A stretch of DNA of 64,000 bases from Streptomyces sp. NBC_00083 (GCF_026343295.1 NZ_JAPELY010000001.1:1984001-2048000); one strand, 5' to 3'. Shown: positions 35,673 through 45,172, numbered from the stretch's first letter. Translations and numbers: made by a program. Notes: a model not told the origin generated them from the letters alone.

Positions 35673-37175
35673 ATGCGCACTCCCCCCGGCACGGACGGCC
35701 CACCCGTCCTGCGCAAGAGCCTCGGCGTCCTCGACGGCGTCGCCATCGCCGCCTCCTCCACGGCGGCCACCACCAGCATCGGCATCGGACTCGGCGTCAC
35801 GGCCGGCGCCGTCGGCCTGCACCTGCCGATCGTCATGCTGCTCGCGTTCGTCCCGATCCTGGGCATCGCGAGCGCCTACACCCGGCTCAACAGGGTCGAG
35901 CCGAACATGGGCAGTGGCTATGTGTGGGTGGGCCGTTCGCTCAGCCCCTGGCTCGGCTTCCTGACCGGCTGGATCGGCATCGTCTCCACTGTCGTCTTCC
36001 TCGCCTACACCACCGCCGTCACCGGCTCCGCGCTGCTCCAACTCGCCGGCGAGACCGGGCTGCACACCCTGGGCGGCCTGCGCCTGGACCCCGACTCCAC
36101 CGCCCAGTCCACCGCGATCGGCATCGTCGTCCTGGTCGCGGTCACCCTCACCGCGGTCATCGGCACCCGCTCGGCAGCCACCCTCCAGAAGTGGCTCCTG
36201 GTCTTCGAGTACGCCGTGCTCCTCGGCTTCTGCGGTTACGCGCTCGTGCACGGCCCGCACCCCTTCAGCCTCGACTGGCTGAACCCCTTCACCATCCCCT
36301 CGGGCCAGGCCCTCGCCCAGGGGCTGCTGCTCTCCGTCTTCTGCTACTGGGGCTTCGAGTCGACCTTCAGCGTCAACGAGGAGATACGCGATCCGCAGGA
36401 CGCCTCCAAAGCCGGACTCATCACTCTGTTCACCATGCTCGGCCTCTTCCTGCTCGGCTCCTTCGCCTTCCAACGGGTGCTCTCCGCAGACGAGTTGGTG
36501 GGACACGGCGCCCAGGGGCTCACCTTCTTCGGTGACCGCCTCGCCTCCCAGCCGCTCGCCGCCCTCCCCCTGGTCGCCCTCGTCTTCTCGGCGATCGCCT
36601 CGCTCCAGTCCGGAGTCATCCCCACCGTGCGCGGCATGTTCGCGATGAGCCGGGACCGCACGCTCGGCCCGCTCTGGCTCAAGGTCAGCCCCCGCTACGG
36701 GACTCCGGCGGCGGGCACCGTCGCGATCGGCTGCGTCGCGGCGGCCATCGCCGTCCTCTCGCTGCTCATCCCCAGGATCGGCGACCTGATCCTGGCCTCG
36801 GTCAACGCCATCGGGATCGTGGTGTCCCTCTACTACGCGCTGACCGCCCTGGCAGCGGCGAGCCGCTTCCGGGGCGCGCTGCGGGAGGGTGCCGGCGCGG
36901 CCGTCCGGGCCGTCGTGATCCCGACGCTGAGCGCCCTCTTCCTGCTCGGGCTGGGCGGCTACCTCGCCTGGACGTTCTACACCTCGGCCGACCACTTCGA
37001 GGTCAGCCCCGACAACGGCTGGTTCATGCTGGCCTGCCCCGCGGCGATGCTGCTCAGCGGAGTCGCCGCGGGCGCCTGGGCCAAGTGGGTAAGGAAGTCA
37101 CCGTACTTCGTCACCGGCCTTTCGGCCGCGCAGGGCGAACCGGCCCCGCTGAGCGCCTCCGCCGAAGCCGTCTGA
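35673..37175 (+). CDS. APC family permease
   Basis: This 500-residue permease has about twelve membrane segments; signatures are TRLNRVEPNMGSGYVWVGRSL and YWGFESTFSVNEEIRDPQDASKAGL. The start is ATG 35673 behind GAAGGAGCC. It is followed about 100 bases later by a YtcJ-type amidohydrolase, so the two probably import and hydrolyse the same amide-containing compound. A TetR gene is divergent. Confidence 0.9.
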   Translation: MRTPPGTDGPPVLRKSLGVLDGVAIAASSTAATTSIGIGLGVTAGAVGLHLPIVMLLAFVPILGIASAYTRLNRVEPNMGSGYVWVGRSLSPWLGFLTGWIGIVSTVVFLAYTTAVTGSALLQLAGETGLHTLGGLRLDPDSTAQSTAIGIVVLVAVTLTAVIGTRSAATLQKWLLVFEYAVLLGFCGYALVHGPHPFSLDWLNPFTIPSGQALAQGLLLSVFCYWGFESTFSVNEEIRDPQDASKAGLITLFTMLGLFLLGSFAFQRVLSADELVGHGAQGLTFFGDRLASQPLAALPLVALVFSAIASLQSGVIPTVRGMFAMSRDRTLGPLWLKVSPRYGTPAAGTVAIGCVAAAIAVLSLLIPRIGDLILASVNAIGIVVSLYYALTALAAASRFRGALREGAGAAVRAVVIPTLSALFLLGLGGYLAWTFYTSADHFEVSPDNGWFMLACPAAMLLSGVAAGAWAKWVRKSPYFVTGLSAAQGEPAPLSASAEAV

Positions 37176-37258
37176 ACCACCCGCACCACGTCTGAACCAC
37201 CCGCGCCATCAGCCCCTCTTCCTCCACCTCCTCCACCTCCTCGTCCATCTCCTCCTCA
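37170..37258 (+). repeat. Duplicated stop-codon segment and polypyrimidine tract
   Basis: A 20-bp unit beginning GTCTGAACCACCC occurs twice in tandem (37170-37189, 37190-37209; 18 of 20 identical). The first copy contains the permease stop codon. A C/T-rich run with CTCCTCCAC-like units follows to 37258. This looks like replication slippage. Confidence 0.6.
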
Positions 37259-37274
37259 CGGAACGGATCCCCGC

Positions 37275-38918
37275 ATGCGCCACGACCCCGCCGACCTCGT
37301 CTTCACCGGCGGTCCGGTCCTCGCCCTGGACGCCGCCCGCACCCGCGCCACCACCGTGGCCGTCACCGGGGACCGCGTCACCGCCGTCGGCCATGACGAG
37401 GTGCGCGACCTGATCGGCCCGGCGACCGAAGTCGTCGACCTGGCGGGCAAGTTGCTGGTCCCCGGCTTCCAGGACGCCCACGTCCACCCCGTCTCGGCCG
37501 GCATCGAGCTGGCCCGCTGCGACCTCACGGGCCTGCGCACGGCGGGCGAGACCCTCGCCGCCGTACGCGCCTACGCCGAGGAGAACCCCGGCCAGGAGTG
37601 GATCACCGGGGGCGGCTGGTCGATGGAGGCCTTCGAGGGCGGCAGCCCCACCCGCGACCTCCTCGACCGCGCGGTGCCCGACCGCCCCGCCTACCTCCCC
37701 AACCGGGACCACCACGGCGCCTGGGTCAACACCCGCGCCCTCGCCCTCGCCGGGATCACCCGGCACACCCCCGACCCCGCCGACGGCCGTATCGAACGCG
37801 ACGCGGCGGGGGAGCCGACCGGGCTCCTCCAAGAGGGAGCCATGGACCTCGTCGGCCGGTTCACCCCCCGCTCCACCCCCGCCGAACGCCTCGCGGCGCT
37901 GCTGCGCGCCCAGGCCCACCTCCACGCGTACGGCATCACCGCCTGGCAGGACGCGATCGTCGGGAGCTACGGCTCCATGGACGACCCCGCCGACGCGTAC
38001 GTCACCGCCGCCCGCGACGGCTCGCTGACCGCGCGGGTCGCAGGCGCCCTGTGGTGGGACCGTGAGCGCGGCGCCGAGCAGATCCCCGAACTGGTGGAGC
38101 GGCGCGGGGAGTTGAGCGGAGGGCGGTTCCGCGCCGGCACGGTGAAGATCATGCAGGACGGTGTCGCCGAGACCGGCACCGCCGCGCTGCTCGGCCCCTA
38201 CCTCGACGCCTGCGGCTGCGCCACCGCCAACACCGGCACCAGCTTCATCGACCCGGCCCGGCTGCGCTCGTACGTCACCGAGTTGGACGCCCTCGGCTTC
38301 CAGGCCCACTTCCACGCGCTCGGCGACCGGGCGGTGCGCGAGGCGCTCGACGCGGTGGAGGCGGCCCGCAAAAAGAACGGGTGGCGTGACACCCGGCCGC
38401 ACCTCGCGCACCTCCAGATCGTCCACCCCGACGACATCGGACGCTTCCGCACGCTCGGCGCCACCGCCAACATCCAGCCCCTGTGGGCCTCCCACGAACC
38501 CCAGATGGACGATCTGACCATCCCGTTCCTCGGCCCCGAGCGGGCGGGGTGGCAGTACCCCTTCGCGGCGCTGCTCGGGGCCGGGGCGACGGTGGCGGCG
38601 GGCTCGGACTGGCCGGTCAGCAGCCCCGACCCGATGCAGGGCATCCACACGGCGGTGAACCGGATCGCGCCCGGCGAGGGGGGCCCGGTCTTCCTGCCGG
38701 CCCAGCGGATCGGCCTGACCGCCGCGTTCGCCGCGTACACCTCGGGCGCCGCCTACGTGAACCACCTCGACGACACGGGGTCCATCCGCGCGGGCGCCCT
38801 CGCCGACCTCGCGGTGCTCGACCGCGACCCGTACGCGGGCCCGTCCGAGGAGATCGGCGCCACGCGGGTGCTCGCGACCTACGTGGGAGGCCGACGCGTG
38901 CACCGGCTCACCTCATAG
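37275..38918 (+). CDS. YtcJ-type amidohydrolase
   Basis: This 547-residue metal-dependent hydrolase of the amidohydrolase superfamily has VPGFQDAHVHPVSAGIEL (first metal HxH) and LPNRDHHGAWVNTRAL. It also has KIMQDGVAETGTAALLGPY, QAHFHALGDRAVREALD and AAGSDWPVSSPDPMQGIHTAV (metal Asp). Relatives include N-substituted formamide deformylase NfdA and YtcJ. Together with the preceding permease it suggests uptake and hydrolysis of an N-substituted amide; the substrate is not known. Confidence 0.9.
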   Translation: MRHDPADLVFTGGPVLALDAARTRATTVAVTGDRVTAVGHDEVRDLIGPATEVVDLAGKLLVPGFQDAHVHPVSAGIELARCDLTGLRTAGETLAAVRAYAEENPGQEWITGGGWSMEAFEGGSPTRDLLDRAVPDRPAYLPNRDHHGAWVNTRALALAGITRHTPDPADGRIERDAAGEPTGLLQEGAMDLVGRFTPRSTPAERLAALLRAQAHLHAYGITAWQDAIVGSYGSMDDPADAYVTAARDGSLTARVAGALWWDRERGAEQIPELVERRGELSGGRFRAGTVKIMQDGVAETGTAALLGPYLDACGCATANTGTSFIDPARLRSYVTELDALGFQAHFHALGDRAVREALDAVEAARKKNGWRDTRPHLAHLQIVHPDDIGRFRTLGATANIQPLWASHEPQMDDLTIPFLGPERAGWQYPFAALLGAGATVAAGSDWPVSSPDPMQGIHTAVNRIAPGEGGPVFLPAQRIGLTAAFAAYTSGAAYVNHLDDTGSIRAGALADLAVLDRDPYAGPSEEIGATRVLATYVGGRRVHRLTS

Positions 38919-38964
38919 GGTGTGTTCCTGAGACATCCGACGGCGTGGAACAGGGAGTGGCGGC

Positions 38965-40050
38965 ATGGCGCAGCAGGTCCGAGGGGTCATCGCACCGGGG
39001 AAGAACCAGCCCGTACGGGTGGAGACCATCGTGGTGCCCGACCCGGGCCCCGGCGAGGCCGTGGTGAAGATCCAGGCCTGCGGGGTCTGCCACACCGACC
39101 TGCACTACAAGCAGGGCGGCATCAACGACGACTTCCCGTTCCTGCTGGGCCATGAGGCGTCCGGGGTCGTGGAGTCGGTGGGCGAGGGCGTCACCGATGT
39201 CGCACCCGGCGACTTCGTGATCCTCAACTGGCGCGCGGTGTGCGGGAGTTGCCGGGCCTGTCTGCGGGGCCGGCCGCAGTACTGCTTCAACACGCACAAC
39301 GCGAAGCAGAAGATGACGCTGGTCGACGGGACCGAGCTGTCGCCGGCCCTCGGCATCGGGGCGTTCGCCGAGAAGACCCTCGTCGCGGCCGGCCAGTGCA
39401 CCAAGGTCGACCCGGCGGTCTCGCCGGCCGTCGCGGGCCTGCTCGGCTGCGGCGTGATGGCGGGCATCGGCGCCGCCATCAACACCGGCGGCGTGGGCCG
39501 GGGCGACTCGGTCGCCGTCATCGGCTGCGGCGGCGTCGGCGACGCGGCGATCGTGGGCGCCAAGCTCGCGGGCGCGGCGCGGATCATCGCCGTCGACATC
39601 GACGACCGCAAGCTGGAGACGGCGAAGTCGATGGGCGCCACGCACACCGTCAACTCCCGCAACCACGACGTCGTCGAGGCGGTCCGCGAGCTGACCGGGG
39701 GCAACGGCGCGGACGTCGTCATCGAGGCCGTGGGCCACCCCGAGACGTACAAGCAGGCGTTCTACGCCCGCGACCTGGCCGGCACGGTCGTCCTGGTCGG
39801 CGTGCCGACCCCGGAGATGACCCTGGAACTCCCGCTCCTCGACGTGTTCGGCCGCGGCGGCGCCCTGAAGTCCTCCTGGTACGGCGACTGCCTGCCCTCC
39901 CGCGACTTCCCCATGCTCGTCGACCTGCACCAGCAGGGCCGGATCGACCTCGGGGCGTTCGTCACCGAGACCATCGCGCTCGACGAGGTCGAGAAGGCCT
40001 TCGAGCGGATGCACGAGGGCGATGTGCTCCGTTCGGTGGTGGAGTTCTGA
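38965..40050 (+). CDS. mscR: S-(hydroxymethyl)mycothiol dehydrogenase
   Basis: This 361-residue zinc alcohol dehydrogenase (class III-like) starts [17 protein letters not shown]. Catalytic-zinc motifs are [13 protein letters not shown] and GHEASG; the structural set is [37 protein letters not shown] binds NAD. The family oxidises the mycothiol-formaldehyde adduct and also reduces S-nitrosomycothiol (AdhE2/MscR). Its stop overlaps the start of a metallo-beta-lactamase-fold gene (TGATG), a conserved pairing in actinobacteria. mshC for mycothiol synthesis is in the same window. Confidence 0.93.
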   Translation: MAQQVRGVIAPGKNQPVRVETIVVPDPGPGEAVVKIQACGVCHTDLHYKQGGINDDFPFLLGHEASGVVESVGEGVTDVAPGDFVILNWRAVCGSCRACLRGRPQYCFNTHNAKQKMTLVDGTELSPALGIGAFAEKTLVAAGQCTKVDPAVSPAVAGLLGCGVMAGIGAAINTGGVGRGDSVAVIGCGGVGDAAIVGAKLAGAARIIAVDIDDRKLETAKSMGATHTVNSRNHDVVEAVRELTGGNGADVVIEAVGHPETYKQAFYARDLAGTVVLVGVPTPEMTLELPLLDVFGRGGALKSSWYGDCLPSRDFPMLVDLHQQGRIDLGAFVTETIALDEVEKAFERMHEGDVLRSVVEF

Positions 40051-40685
40051 TGAGCCTGCGCGCGCGCATCGACCAGCTGGTCACGTCCGGCACGTTCTCC
40101 CTCGACGGGGGCACGTGGGACGTCGACAACAACGTGTGGATCGTCGGGGACGACGAGGAGGCCGTCGTCATCGACGCGGCGCACGACGCGGACGCGATCC
40201 TGGCCGCCCTCGGCGGGCGCACCCTGCGGGCGATCCTGTGCACCCACGCCCACAACGACCACATCGACGCGGCACCGGCGCTCGCGGAGGCGACGGGCGC
40301 GCCGATCCTCCTCCACGCGGACGACCTCCCGCTGTGGAAGCAGACCCACCCCGACCGGCTCCCCGACGGTGAACTCACCCACGGCGAGGCGGTGTTGGTC
40401 TCCGACGTCGTCCTGAGGGTCCTGCACACCCCGGGCCACGCGCCGGGCGCGGTCTGCTTCCACGCCCCGGCCCTCGACACGGTCTTCACCGGCGACACCC
40501 TGTTCGCCGGCGGCCCCGGCGCGACGGGCCGCTCGTTCTCCGACTTCCCCACGATCATCGACTCGCTCAGGGAGCGGGTCCTGACGCTGCCGCCGGAGAC
40601 GGTCGTACGGACGGGACACGGGGACACGACCACGGTGGGCGCCGAGGCGCCGAGCCTGGGGGAGTGGGTGGCGCGGGGTCACTGA
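40050..40685 (+). CDS. Metallo-beta-lactamase fold hydrolase coupled to mscR
   Basis: This 211-residue protein has the metal motif THAHNDHID (HxHxDH), a third His in HTPGHAPGAVC and FTGDTLFAGGPGATGRSFSDF. It has the glyoxalase II-like layout. The overlap with mscR and the role of that enzyme suggest that it hydrolyses the S-formylmycothiol product, as glyoxalase II-like or formylglutathione hydrolases do; this is inference. Its last seven bases overlap the convergent pseudouridine-synthase gene. Confidence 0.88.
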   Translation: MSLRARIDQLVTSGTFSLDGGTWDVDNNVWIVGDDEEAVVIDAAHDADAILAALGGRTLRAILCTHAHNDHIDAAPALAEATGAPILLHADDLPLWKQTHPDRLPDGELTHGEAVLVSDVVLRVLHTPGHAPGAVCFHAPALDTVFTGDTLFAGGPGATGRSFSDFPTIIDSLRERVLTLPPETVVRTGHGDTTTVGAEAPSLGEWVARGH

Positions 40686-41644
40686 GGCCCGGGGCGGAGA
40701 GGCCCGGTCGGCTGCGCCGGCCACGCCGCGAGGGAGCGCCCGCTCTCGAAGCGGCGGGGCCGCCCGTCCACCGGGTCGGTGAACTCCAGCACCTTCGCGA
40801 GGAGTTGGAGCGGTGAGGCGAAGTCGTCCGGATCCGTCTCCGGGCGCACCACCGGATACAGGGGGTCGTTGAGGATGGGCAGCCCGAGCCCGTTCATATG
40901 GACCCGCAGCTGATGGGTGCGCCCCGTGGAGGGCAGCAGCCGGTACCGGCCCAGCGCCCCACGCCGCTCCACCAGCTCCACCCGGCTCTCCGCGTTGACC
41001 TCCCCCTCCTCCTCCCGCGCGGCCATCACCCCGCGCTCCTTCACGATCCGGCTCCGCACGGTCGCGGGGAGCACCACCTCGGGGTCGTACGCCGCCACCG
41101 CCTCGTACTCCTTGCGCACCCGGCGCCCGCTGAACAGCCCCTGGTACGCGCCCCGGTCCTCGGGCCGCACGACGAACAGGGCGAGCCCCGCGGTCAGCCG
41201 GTCGAGCCGGTGGGCGGGCTGGAGGGCGGGCAGCGCGAGGTCCCGCCGCAGCCGGGCCACCGCGGACTCGGTGATGTGCCGGCCGCGCGGCGTCGTCGCG
41301 AGGAAGTGCGGCTTGTCCGCGATCACGATCCGCTCGTCGCGGTGGACGACGCCGACCTCGAACGGCACCGGCACCTCGGGCTCGAAGTCCCGGTGGAACC
41401 AGACATGGGCCCCGGCCCGGTACGCCTCCGTGCCGTCCAGTGGGCCCTCCGCTCCCACGAACCGCCCCTCGCGCAGCATCGCGGTCACCCGCTCCGCGCC
41501 GATCGCGCCCCCGAACCGGCCCACCAGATGGTCGCCGACCGTCGCCCAGGCCCCCTCGGGGTCGGCGGGCAGCCGCACACGCACCGGGTCGATGCCGTTG
41601 CGCTGCGCGAGCGGTGCGGCCGGGGGTCCAGATCTGCGTCTCAC
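40679..41644 (-). CDS. RluA family RNA pseudouridine synthase
   Basis: This protein of about 321 residues carries the catalytic motif PAHRLDRLTAGLALF with the essential Asp, plus RKEYEAV and the RNA-binding STGRTHQLRVHMNGLGLPILNDPLYP. It isomerises uridine in rRNA or tRNA. An S4-like N-domain is hinted by VGDHLVGRFGG. The start is uncertain: GTG 41644 is taken, with AAGGTGAGG 12 bases upstream; 41680 (TTG) is possible. Confidence 0.88.
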   Translation of the reverse strand: MRRRSGPPAAPLAQRNGIDPVRVRLPADPEGAWATVGDHLVGRFGGAIGAERVTAMLREGRFVGAEGPLDGTEAYRAGAHVWFHRDFEPEVPVPFEVGVVHRDERIVIADKPHFLATTPRGRHITESAVARLRRDLALPALQPAHRLDRLTAGLALFVVRPEDRGAYQGLFSGRRVRKEYEAVAAYDPEVVLPATVRSRIVKERGVMAAREEEGEVNAESRVELVERRGALGRYRLLPSTGRTHQLRVHMNGLGLPILNDPLYPVVRPETDPDDFASPLQLLAKVLEFTDPVDGRPRRFESGRSLAAWPAQPTGPLRPGPQ

Positions 41645-41840
41645 GGAACCAGAGAACCTCACCTTCCCCGCCGAAAGCAAGAGAACCCCAGGTCAGCGCC
41701 GTGCTCACATACGGGGGGCCCGGTCGCGGGCCAGGGACGACACCTCCCTGAACTGCCTTCTGCGCCGCGGGGAGGCATGCTGCGTAGGGGATCGGTACCG
41801 AAACATCCTGATTCGTGACGGGACGGAGCAAGGGTCCACG

Positions 41841-43367
41841 ATGAACGAAGAGTCGGTCATGGGCGGCGCCTGCTACCTGCTCACCACGGGCGAACTGGTG
41901 CCGGGCGACGTCATCGCGACGGACCCGGACCGGCCCTGGCTCGTGGTGGTCGGCACGGCGCCCGCGACCGAGACCAGGACCCGGCTCTACCTGCGCCCCC
42001 TGACCGGCGGCCCGGACCTGGAGCGCGTACTGCCCCGCTACGAGCGCCAAGTCGTCCGCAGCGCCCGCGTCGACCCCGCCGACCTGCCCGACCCCAAACG
42101 GCCCGCCGCACCCCCCGCGCGCCGGGTCGTGGTGACCGGCCTCGGCGCCCTCACCCCGCTCGGCGGCGACGCGCCGGAGCTGTGGCAGGGCCTGCTCGAC
42201 GGCCTCTGCGGCGTCGGCACCGTGGAGGGGCCCGGCTTCGACGGGCTGCCCGTACGCCTCGCCGCCCGCGCCGCCGTCGACCCCGCCGCGCTGCTGCCCC
42301 GGCCGGTGGCCCGCCGGATGAACAGGTCCGCGCAGTTCGCCCTGCTCGCCGCCCGCGAGGCCTGGCGCGACGCGGGGCTCGACCCGGCGGGAACCGTGGC
42401 GGCCGGGCTGCGGCCGGAGCGTACCGGGGTGCTGATGGGGACGATCATCGGCGGCGCCCCCGTCCTGGTCGAGAGCCGCCTCGCCCTCGACCAGCGCGGG
42501 CCGCGCGCGGTCTCCCCGCACACCACGCCCATGATCGTGCCCTCGGCCTCGGCCGCCCAGATATCCAAGGACCTGGACATCCGCGGCCAGTGCAGGACCT
42601 TCGTCTCCGCGTGTGCGTCCGGCACGGAGGCGATCGGGCAGGCCATCGACGCCATCCGCGACGACAAGGTCGACCTCGTCGTCGCGGGCGGCACCGAAGC
42701 GGTGATCACCCCGGAGATCCTCGCCGCGTTCGCCGCGATGCGAGCCGTATCGACCCGCAACGACCGGCCCGAGCACGCGTCGAGGCCGTTCGACATGGCG
42801 CGCGACGGCTTCGTCCTCGGCGAGGGCGCCGGCGTCGTCGTCCTGGAGAGCGAGGAGCACGCCCGCGCCCGCGGCGCCCGCGTCTACTGCGAGGCCGCCG
42901 GCTGGGGCCTCTCCGCGGACGCCCACCACATGGCGGCGCCCCAGCCCGAGGGGCGGGGCGTCGAGGCGGCGCTGCGCAAGGCCCTCGCGGACGCCGGGGC
43001 CACTCCCGGCGACGTGGCCCACATCAACGCCCACGCCACGGCCACCGTCGAAGGCGACCGGACCGAGGCGCTGGCACTGTGCCGGCTCTTCGGCGGCCAG
43101 ATCCGGGACATCCCCGTCACCGCGAACAAAGGCGCGCTGGGCCACCTCCAGGGCGGGGCGGGTGCGGTCGAGGCCGTCGCGGCGGTCCTGACCCTGCGCG
43201 ACGGCCTGATCCCGCCGACCGTCGGCTGCGACGACCCCGAGGACGGCCTCGGCCTGGATGTCGTGCGCGAATCCCCCCGCGCCCTGCCGCCCTGCGGCGA
43301 CCTGGTCCTCAGCAATTCCTTCGGCTTCGGCGGCCACAACGCGGTGCTGGCTCTCAGGCGGACCTGA
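41841..43367 (+). CDS. Stand-alone beta-ketoacyl synthase (FabF-like) with extra N-domain
   Basis: In this 508-residue protein, residues from about 95 on are a complete KAS II-type synthase: RRVVVTGLGALTPLG, nucleophile Cys258 in SACASGTEAIG, His398 in HINAHATATVEGD, and NKGALGHLQGG with His435. NSFGFGGHNAVL lies at the C-terminus. About 95 residues in front (MGGACYLLTTGELVPGDVI...RPWLVVVG) form a separate domain I cannot name. No acyl carrier protein, acyltransferase or ketoreductase gene lies nearby, so it is not part of a visible PKS. GGAGCAAGGG precedes ATG 41841. It condenses acyl units, perhaps in a lipid pathway. Confidence 0.9.
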   Translation: MNEESVMGGACYLLTTGELVPGDVIATDPDRPWLVVVGTAPATETRTRLYLRPLTGGPDLERVLPRYERQVVRSARVDPADLPDPKRPAAPPARRVVVTGLGALTPLGGDAPELWQGLLDGLCGVGTVEGPGFDGLPVRLAARAAVDPAALLPRPVARRMNRSAQFALLAAREAWRDAGLDPAGTVAAGLRPERTGVLMGTIIGGAPVLVESRLALDQRGPRAVSPHTTPMIVPSASAAQISKDLDIRGQCRTFVSACASGTEAIGQAIDAIRDDKVDLVVAGGTEAVITPEILAAFAAMRAVSTRNDRPEHASRPFDMARDGFVLGEGAGVVVLESEEHARARGARVYCEAAGWGLSADAHHMAAPQPEGRGVEAALRKALADAGATPGDVAHINAHATATVEGDRTEALALCRLFGGQIRDIPVTANKGALGHLQGGAGAVEAVAAVLTLRDGLIPPTVGCDDPEDGLGLDVVRESPRALPPCGDLVLSNSFGFGGHNAVLALRRT

Positions 43368-43470
43368 GGGGCGGTCGACGCGCGGCTCGACCGCACGGTC
43401 GGAACCCGGGGCGTGGCGTTCGCCGCCCGTCAGTACGGGTGCCCGGCCCCGGGACCCGGCCGCCCCACCG

Positions 43471-44976
43471 TCACTGAGACGCCTTCGGTGGACTCGCCTT
43501 CCACGCCCGGTCGAGGGAGTCGTCCCATGTGCCGTCCCTGTCGAAACTCGCGGCCCGGCAGCCGCGGGACATGGGTGCCGCGGTGCTGTGGCGCCACGGA
43601 GCATCCCCGATCCGGGCTATGGCGTGGCCGCAGTGCCGGCACGCCGCGTGCCCCATCAACTCGTCGGCCAGCCGCTCGAACTGCGCGGTGCGGTCCGCCA
43701 CTTCCTCCCTGATGCCCCGCAGCACCTCCTCGGCACTGTCGACTCCCGTGGTGCCCACGATGTCGCGCACGAGGGCGGCTGCTTCCATCGCGATGTCGGC
43801 CCTGCGCGCCGCGTTGACCAGGTTCTGCGGACCGTCATGGTCGGGCGACTTACGGGCCGCCCGTTCCGCCAGTTCCACCGAGGGCCGGCTCGACACCGGG
43901 GGCCGGCTCGACACCGGGGGCCGGACATCGGCGGTCCCCCGCTCGGCTGCGCCGTCCTTCAAGCGTCTGCGGGCCACTTCGAAGGCCCACGCTTCGGTGG
44001 ACGCCTTTTTGGCGACGTTGAAGTGCGTGCTGGTCGCCGAGTCCATGACGGTATGGAACTCCTGCATCAGCGCTCCCCAGTGGTGGCCGCCGGCGAAGTC
44101 CTCCGGGCACCAGCCGTAGTGACGCACGAGTTCGTCTCGAACCCGGTCGAAGTGGCGCAGGCTCCTGCGCACCGGCCCGCTCGTCTCGATGCGAAGACCG
44201 ACCCGTTCCGCCTTCGCCACCAACTCCGGCTCCACACCCTGCCACTTCATGTGACCGTCGCGTTCACAGGCGTAGTCGACCCAGGACCAGAACGCCTCGG
44301 CGTCTGCGACGTCGGGCGCCTCGCGGTGGTGAGCCGGGCAGAGGAGGGCGAAGTTGCGCACATCGTTGGAGCCGCCGAGCGATTCGGGGACCACATGGGC
44401 CCGCTCGACCGGTGCCTGCCAGCAGATCAGGCAGATCGGCTCGTCCAGTCCGAGGTAGTCGGCGATGCTGCGGAGTGGGGGTCTCGACCGGCGCCGGTCG
44501 GGATGGTTCTCCCTGCCGCGTATGCCCAACTTGTTGTGGTCGTAGGCGTGTTCACGCTCGGGGTCTCGCACGGTGAGGACGTGAGGAATGTCCTCGCGCT
44601 GCGGCTCGGGGTTGCGCACGGTCATGAGCGGAGTGCTGATCTCCGTGAGATACGGTCCGAGAAACCCCAGTAAGAACTCCTGCATGATCTCCATCGCGTC
44701 GTCGTCATAGCCTCCCGCGGCGTTCCGGTGCCCCTGGATGTCGAGGTAGATGTGGCGCGGGGCGCCGGGGCTCGCAGCCGCGGCGGCCTTGAGGATCGAG
44801 AAGAGCCGGCCGGCGCACTTCGTGAAGTCCTCTTCGACCCGCATGTCGTGATAGAGGGCGATTCCCTTCGGCTCCGCATCGGGTCCCGTGCGCCCGGCGC
44901 GGGCAGCGCTCCGGGCGGTGCTCCGGGCGGTGCCGGCGTGGTCCCGCCGTGCCGTCGTATGCCGTTCGTCTTTCAT
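43471..44976 (-). CDS. Large HNH endonuclease-domain protein, unknown function
   Basis: This 501-residue protein has a basic N-tail, then a region of about 100 residues (KGIALYHDMRVEEDFTKC...YLDIQGHRNAAGGY) of no known family. An HNH motif follows at about residues 180-220: CLICWQAPVERAHVVPESLG, NDVRNFALL and CPAHH, with metal and catalytic His/Asn present. After a helical stretch and a PPVSSRPPVSSRPSVE repeat comes a C-terminal CRHCGHAI zinc-ribbon-like end. HNH domains cut DNA or RNA in restriction, mobile-element and toxin systems. It sits next to the tRNA-Leu att scar of a mobile element, so a defence or element-linked role is possible. It is not a methylase-paired restriction locus. Confidence 0.75.
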   Translation of the reverse strand: MKDERHTTARRDHAGTARSTARSAARAGRTGPDAEPKGIALYHDMRVEEDFTKCAGRLFSILKAAAAASPGAPRHIYLDIQGHRNAAGGYDDDAMEIMQEFLLGFLGPYLTEISTPLMTVRNPEPQREDIPHVLTVRDPEREHAYDHNKLGIRGRENHPDRRRSRPPLRSIADYLGLDEPICLICWQAPVERAHVVPESLGGSNDVRNFALLCPAHHREAPDVADAEAFWSWVDYACERDGHMKWQGVEPELVAKAERVGLRIETSGPVRRSLRHFDRVRDELVRHYGWCPEDFAGGHHWGALMQEFHTVMDSATSTHFNVAKKASTEAWAFEVARRRLKDGAAERGTADVRPPVSSRPPVSSRPSVELAERAARKSPDHDGPQNLVNAARRADIAMEAAALVRDIVGTTGVDSAEEVLRGIREEVADRTAQFERLADELMGHAACRHCGHAIARIGDAPWRHSTAAPMSRGCRAASFDRDGTWDDSLDRAWKASPPKASQ

Positions 44977-45063
44977 GGGCGCACGCTAACCGTCGCCTCT
45001 GACAGCGGGTCTTCACGGCGTCCGGCCGCACCCCGGAAAAGCAGAAGACCCCTGATCAACAGA

Positions 45064-45110
45064 GGTCTCAGCTGGTGTCCGAGGGGGGCTTGAACTCTCC
45101 ACTCGGGCAC
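45064..45110 (-). other. attL: 3' fragment of tRNA-Leu
   Basis: Read on the minus strand this is GAGTTCAAGCCCCCCTCGGA plus CACCAG, the T-loop/acceptor end of tRNA-Leu. It matches 48224-48256. Sequence beyond 45096 diverges from the tRNA. Confidence 0.8.
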
Positions 45111-45172
45111 CAGCTCATTCATTGCGTTGACCTGCGGAAACGTAGCTTAGAGCCCCGTGTACCGGCTCTGCG

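Noticed and set aside
41841..43367. Part of a polyketide biosynthetic cluster
   Set aside because: No carrier protein, acyltransferase, chain-length factor or tailoring genes are nearby.
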